Source: Terrimicrobiaceae bacterium
Lineage (GTDB): Bacteria > Verrucomicrobiota > Verrucomicrobiia > Chthoniobacterales > Terrimicrobiaceae
NCBI GenBank assembly: GCA_021463905.1
Contig: JAJTZA010000038.1
Location: 1 to 64,000, forward strand
Direction: 5' to 3'
DNA length: 64,000 bases
Positions 60,340-64,000 of the stretch are shown here, piece after piece. The notes beneath the pieces were generated by a model. The model did not search any database. It was given only the letters and a program-made list of their open reading frames with translations, and was not told the origin of the DNA. The number at the start of each line of letters is the position of its first letter. The first letter of the stretch is position 1. The translations under genes and the position numbers were made by a program.

Positions 60340-60858
60340 TTAGTCCCAGGAGGTGACATACTGGCGGGTATTGGTGGTGACATTCCACACGCCCACTTTC
60401 TTGCGCAGCGACACAGGGGGGTTCCCTGCGGAAATTGTTCCCGTGTAGTTGGTATCCATCGCGACATTGTAATCGCGCCCCCATGCATCCACAAAGTTTC
60501 CGCTCGAATTGGTTCCGCTTTTGCCGCCCTTTCCCACCGGAGCATTGGTCGGCTTGCGAGCACCCACCTCCAGAAAGACAATTTTACGGGGATTGTTGGC
60601 GGCATCCTGGCCCGTCAAAATGTTGACAAGAGCAGCATTCACCTGTGATGCGCCGCCCGGTGGCATCTTTCCATATTCGGTTTCGTAGGCAGTGATCGCT
60701 GTGGCGATTTGGACGACATCATTCTTGCACTGCGCCTTGCGGGCTGAATCCATGGCTCCATTGACAGCCGGAAAGAGCAACCCGGCCAGGATGCCGATGA
60801 TGGCGATCACGACCAGCAGCTCCATGAGGGTGAAGGCGTTCTTTTTAGGATTCATCAT
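60340..60858 (-). CDS. Type II secretion pseudopilin-like protein
   Basis: NAFTLMELLVVIAIIGILAGLLFPAVNGAMDSARKAQCKNDVVQIATAITAYETEYGKMP...DAWGRDYNVAMD. Confidence 0.9.
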   Translation of the reverse strand: MMNPKKNAFTLMELLVVIAIIGILAGLLFPAVNGAMDSARKAQCKNDVVQIATAITAYETEYGKMPPGGASQVNAALVNILTGQDAANNPRKIVFLEVGARKPTNAPVGKGGKSGTNSSGNFVDAWGRDYNVAMDTNYTGTISAGNPPVSLRKKVGVWNVTTNTRQYVTSWD

Positions 60859-60965
60859 GCAGGAATCTACGGGTGTTCGTGTGTCAGCACAAGCGGAATT
60901 TCCCATTTTCTCAGTTGAGAACCGAAGGGCTTCCAGCCATACTTGTCATAAACTCCACCATCATT

Positions 60966-61571
60966 TTGACGGGTTCCTTCAAACGCTCCGGCATTCTTTT
61001 TGTGCTCTCCGCGCCCTCGGGTGCCGGGAAGACCACCCTCCTGCGCGCCCTGCTTCAGAACCCTGATTTTGTGTATTCGGTCTCCTGCACCACGCGCCCG
61101 CCGCGCGCGGGAGAAGTGGATGGCGAGGATTATCATTTTTTGAGCGAGGAGGAGTTTGAGACCCGCGCCCACGCCCGGGAGTTTCTGGAACTCGCCGATG
61201 TCCACAACCACCGCTACGGTACACTCCGCGCCACTGTCCTCGATCGCCTCCGGCAAGGCGTGGATGTTCTCCTTGATATTGACACCCAGGGTGCTGCGAT
61301 GATTCGTGCGGACGCTTCCGTCGCGGGCCTGGTGGCCGACGTTTTTTTGATGCCACCCGGCCTCGAGGAATTGACACGCCGCCTCGAACAACGCGGCACG
61401 GAAACACCCGCGCAAATTGCCACGCGCATCGCCAACGCAGCCGCCGAAATGCACCATTGGCGCGACTACCGCTACACCCTCATCAGCGGCTCGCGGGAGG
61501 AAGACGTCGAGGGCTTCCGTGCGATCATGCGCGCCGAGCGTGCACTCACCCGGCGTCTCGAATTCCCATGA
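60966..61571 (+). CDS. gmk: Guanylate kinase
   Basis: ILFVLSAPSGAGKTTLLRALLQ, VSCTTRPPRAGEVDGEDYHFLSEEEF, DVLLDIDTQGA; probable TTG start at 60966. Confidence 0.95.
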   Translation: MTGSFKRSGILFVLSAPSGAGKTTLLRALLQNPDFVYSVSCTTRPPRAGEVDGEDYHFLSEEEFETRAHAREFLELADVHNHRYGTLRATVLDRLRQGVDVLLDIDTQGAAMIRADASVAGLVADVFLMPPGLEELTRRLEQRGTETPAQIATRIANAAAEMHHWRDYRYTLISGSREEDVEGFRAIMRAERALTRRLEFP

Positions 61572-62179
61572 CAGCTCCCCGCACTATTCTTCTCGGCGTC
61601 TGCGGCTCGATTGCCGCCTACAAAGCCGCCGACCTGACCAGCCGCCTTGTCAGGGACGGCCATGAGATATTTGTCGTTCTCACCGCGCACGCAACCGAGT
61701 TTGTCGCACCACTCACCTTTCAAACGCTCTCGCGAAACCCGGTAACGGTCGGCATCTTTGACGAAAAAGAATCGTGGCATCCCGGGCACATCGCCCTGGC
61801 AGACCGCGCGGACCTGCTCGTGGTCGCGCCAGCCACCGCCAACATCATCGCAAAACTCGCACACGGCATCGCCGATGATGCGCTCACTTCCATTGCCCTC
61901 GCCACCCGCGCTCCTCTCCTCATCGCACCCGCCATGAATGGAAACATGTGGGCGCACCCCGCCACACAGGCCAACGCAAAAACGCTGCAGGATCGTGGAG
62001 CCATCTTTCTCGGACCCGAAGAAGGCCTCCTCGCCTGCGGCTACGAAGGACTCGGGCGCTTGCGGGACGTCGGCGCCATCGCGGATGAGATCCATCGGCA
62101 ACTCAAAAAAATTCAGCGCGATTCCGCCACTTCAAACACTCCAAAAAAAAATCAAGCGAAAACAAAAAAAAATTGTTGA
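61568..62179 (+). CDS. coaC: Phosphopantothenoylcysteine decarboxylase (CoaC flavoprotein) without CoaB domain
   Basis: ILLGVCGSIAAYKAADLTSRLVRDGHEI, VVAPATANIIAKLAHGIADDALT, LLIAPAMNGNMWAHPATQANAKTL; ATGA overlap with gmk. Confidence 0.92.
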   Translation: MTAPRTILLGVCGSIAAYKAADLTSRLVRDGHEIFVVLTAHATEFVAPLTFQTLSRNPVTVGIFDEKESWHPGHIALADRADLLVVAPATANIIAKLAHGIADDALTSIALATRAPLLIAPAMNGNMWAHPATQANAKTLQDRGAIFLGPEEGLLACGYEGLGRLRDVGAIADEIHRQLKKIQRDSATSNTPKKNQAKTKKNC

Positions 62180-62197
62180 CGTCATTGTCTGTGGGAC

Positions 62198-62227
62198 TTA
62201 TTCACAGCGCGACGTGAGTTATTCACA
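62198..62227 (+). promoter_or_regulatory. Two DnaA-box-like 9-mers TTATTCACA (62198-62206 and 62219-62227)
   Basis: Exact match to TTATNCACA twice in direct orientation, 21 bp apart; the first overlaps a TTGACG-17-TATTCA promoter-like motif. Confidence 0.6.
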
Positions 62228-62275
62228 TATTTTTAACAATTTCCCGCAGATGCGGAATGAAAGGGGGGAATCCGA

Positions 62276-62437
62276 ATGCCAGTAGCAAAGAAAAAACCTG
62301 CCGCCAAAAAAGCCGCTCCTAAAAAAGCAGTGAAGAAAGCGGCCGTGAAGAAAGTCGCCAAGAAGGCCGCTCCGAAAAAAGCGGCTAAGAAAGCTGTTGC
62401 CAAAAAGCCAGCGAAGAAGGCGGCCAAGAAGCGCTAA
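62276..62437 (+). CDS. Histone H1-like Lys/Ala-rich nucleoid protein (53 aa)
   Basis: MPVAKKKPAAKKAAPKKAVKKAAVKKVAKKAAPKKAAKKAVAKKPAKKAAKKR read directly; purine-rich RBS AAGGGGGGAA; not in the ORF track (too short). Confidence 0.88.
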   Translation: MPVAKKKPAAKKAAPKKAVKKAAVKKVAKKAAPKKAAKKAVAKKPAKKAAKKR

Positions 62438-62476
62438 CCCTTAACCCGCGCCGTCGGCAACCGCCGACGGAACGGT

Positions 62477-64000
62477 TCAATTTGGGAGAGGCCCACCAGC
62501 CTCTCCCAAATTTTTTTTATGCGTGGGCTTGTGCGGGATGGCCAGATCGAAGACGCGCCGTATTGCCTCAACCGCAATGGTGGGTGTCATTTTACTGAGT
62601 CCTTCCCGTCGTTCGGTAAATGTGATGGGAACTTCCGACAAACGCGCGCCACATTTCCAAAGGGAAAAATGCAGTTCGACTTGGAACCCATATCCTTCTG
62701 CATGGATGGCATTCCAATCGAGATGGTGGAGAGCCGCCACGCGCAGAGCCTTGAACCCGCTCGTTACGTCCGTGAGAGGGAGGCCCAGCATAAAGCGTAC
62801 AAATTGTGTGGCGGTGGAACTCAGCAACAGGCGGTGTTCCGGCCAGTTGACCACACGCAAGCCATTCAAATAGCGCGAGCCAATAGCCGCATCGGCCCCT
62901 TGATTCAGAGCCTCCAACAGACGTGGGACATCATGAGGGTCATGCGAAAGGTCGGCGTCAATTTCGACACAGGCATCGTAGCCATGCTCAACAGCCCACC
63001 GGAATCCCGCGCGATAAGCACTGCCCAGTCCCTGCTTGCCTTCGCGCTCAATCAGGAAAAGCCGCTGCCCGAAGTTGGGGTGACTTTTAACAACATGCGC
63101 CGTTCCATCAGGAGAGCCGTCATCAATCACCAGCACGTGCAGACCAGAATCCGCCTCCAACAAAACCCCGAGCAAGCCGGGAAGTGAAGTCGCCTCGTTA
63201 TAGGTGGGCGTGATTGCCAATGGACGGGAAATGGGTGGGCGCGGAATATCCAGGCGACTCACCGGCGAAGCTCCCCACGCGGAACATCTCTGACGAAAGC
63301 GCGGAATGATGATCAATGCCAGGGCTGTCACCAGGGAGGCCAGCCATCCCACGCCTGCCACGCCATGACAAATGGGATACCACCAGGGAGAGCGAAAATT
63401 CAAAACCACATCGGCGGGTTGTTGGCCGGTCTCAACAGCAAGCAATCCACCCAGCGCCTTGAAAACTTGTGTGGGTTTCCCATTTTGTGTGGCTTGCCAG
63501 TCGGGGTGCCATGCTTCCGGAATGACAATCCAGCCGCCCCCTCCCGGACTGCTCACCCGAATCGCTGAGTCTCGCTCCCGGCGGATGGCGTGAGAGTCGA
63601 GCACCTCGTAGGCACGCCCGTCGCGGCTGCCAAGCTCCTTGCTGCGGGTCAGCCGCCCCTCCCGGATCACCCCGGCACTTTGTCCGGGAAGCACCGGGCC
63701 AATTGCCAAAAAATTCTTCAGGCTGGCTTCCAACCCTGCAGAAATATCTTCGAGGCGATCCGTGGAAAGAAGTACCGCGTCCCTGGCGAGGTAGGCCGGA
63801 GCGCGTGGCTCATCCATGACAAGGATTTCAAAATGCGGATTACGGTACACGACATCCAGCCGCTCGCGAAAGATGGCTGCGTTTTGTTCCGGAAGCTGCG
63901 GGTCGTCAAGATCCAGAAGCACAAAGCCCACTCCCGCAGAACGCAGAGCTTCAAAATAAGTTCCCTGCCCGGACATGCCTGCCGCGAGCAGTGCTGCAAA
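62477..64000 (-). CDS. Membrane protein, YfhO-like C-terminal region fused to Dpm1-like family 2 glycosyltransferase; open at the window edge
   Basis: GWIVIPEAWHPDWQATQNGKPTQVFKALGGLLAVE...VVLNFRSPWW, TM, then ITPTYNEATSLPGLLGVLLEADSGLHVLVIDDGSPDGTAHVV...VEIDADLSHDP...IGSRY; reading frame continues past 64000. Confidence 0.8.
   Translation of the reverse strand, partial: FAALLAAGMSGQGTYFEALRSAGVGFVLLDLDDPQLPEQNAAIFRERLDVVYRNPHFEILVMDEPRAPAYLARDAVLLSTDRLEDISAGLEASLKNFLAIGPVLPGQSAGVIREGRLTRSKELGSRDGRAYEVLDSHAIRRERDSAIRVSSPGGGGWIVIPEAWHPDWQATQNGKPTQVFKALGGLLAVETGQQPADVVLNFRSPWWYPICHGVAGVGWLASLVTALALIIIPRFRQRCSAWGASPVSRLDIPRPPISRPLAITPTYNEATSLPGLLGVLLEADSGLHVLVIDDGSPDGTAHVVKSHPNFGQRLFLIEREGKQGLGSAYRAGFRWAVEHGYDACVEIDADLSHDPHDVPRLLEALNQGADAAIGSRYLNGLRVVNWPEHRLLLSSTATQFVRFMLGLPLTDVTSGFKALRVAALHHLDWNAIHAEGYGFQVELHFSLWKCGARLSEVPITFTERREGLSKMTPTIAVEAIRRVFDLAIPHKPTHKKNLGEAGGPLPN
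62481..62518 (+). terminator. Rho-independent terminator of the H1-like gene
   Basis: TTTGGGAGAGGC CCACCA GCCTCTCCCAAA then T8; preceded by a second hairpin CCGTCGGC-AACC-GCCGACGG at 62451-62470. Confidence 0.95.

Noticed and set aside
1-64000. CRISPR array, tRNA, rRNA or intact prophage
   Set aside because: No regularly spaced direct repeats, no tRNA T-arm/cloverleaf pattern noticed in the intergenic regions, no rRNA motifs, no phage structural genes. A tool run (tRNAscan-SE, CRISPRCasFinder) would be needed to be certain.

Overview
High-GC bacterial chromosomal window. The gene content (repeated FTL/FSLVE pseudopilins, a PEP-CTERM-like tail, autotransporter-like debris, a GntR-HTH regulator with a sugar-binding-like sensor) suggests Verrucomicrobiota or a PVC relative; this is inference. 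Most of the window is housekeeping: a truncated spc/alpha ribosomal block (rpmC to rpsD, minus strand), purH, glnD, serS, glyQS, tpiA, ileS, lspA, ruvC, rplI-dnaB, gmk, coaC, nuoA and murJ. Accessory content: an EcoRV-type restriction-modification pair whose endonuclease gene is broken by one frameshift; an RND efflux operon with a divergent ArsR regulator and an evident operator dyad; a Wzy_C/O-antigen-ligase-like membrane protein between two paralogous pseudopilins; a decayed island holding a frameshifted PIN toxin with an RHH-like antitoxin, an IS630-like transposase relic and an orphan PEP-CTERM tail; an autotransporter-like pseudogene; a LMW protein tyrosine phosphatase-SHMT fusion ORF; a YfhO-like/Dpm1-like fusion at the right edge; and a 53-aa histone H1-like gene, absent from the supplied ORF track, preceded by two DnaA-box-like motifs. 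No tRNA, rRNA or CRISPR array was recognised by eye. All homology calls come from recalled family signatures; no database search was run.
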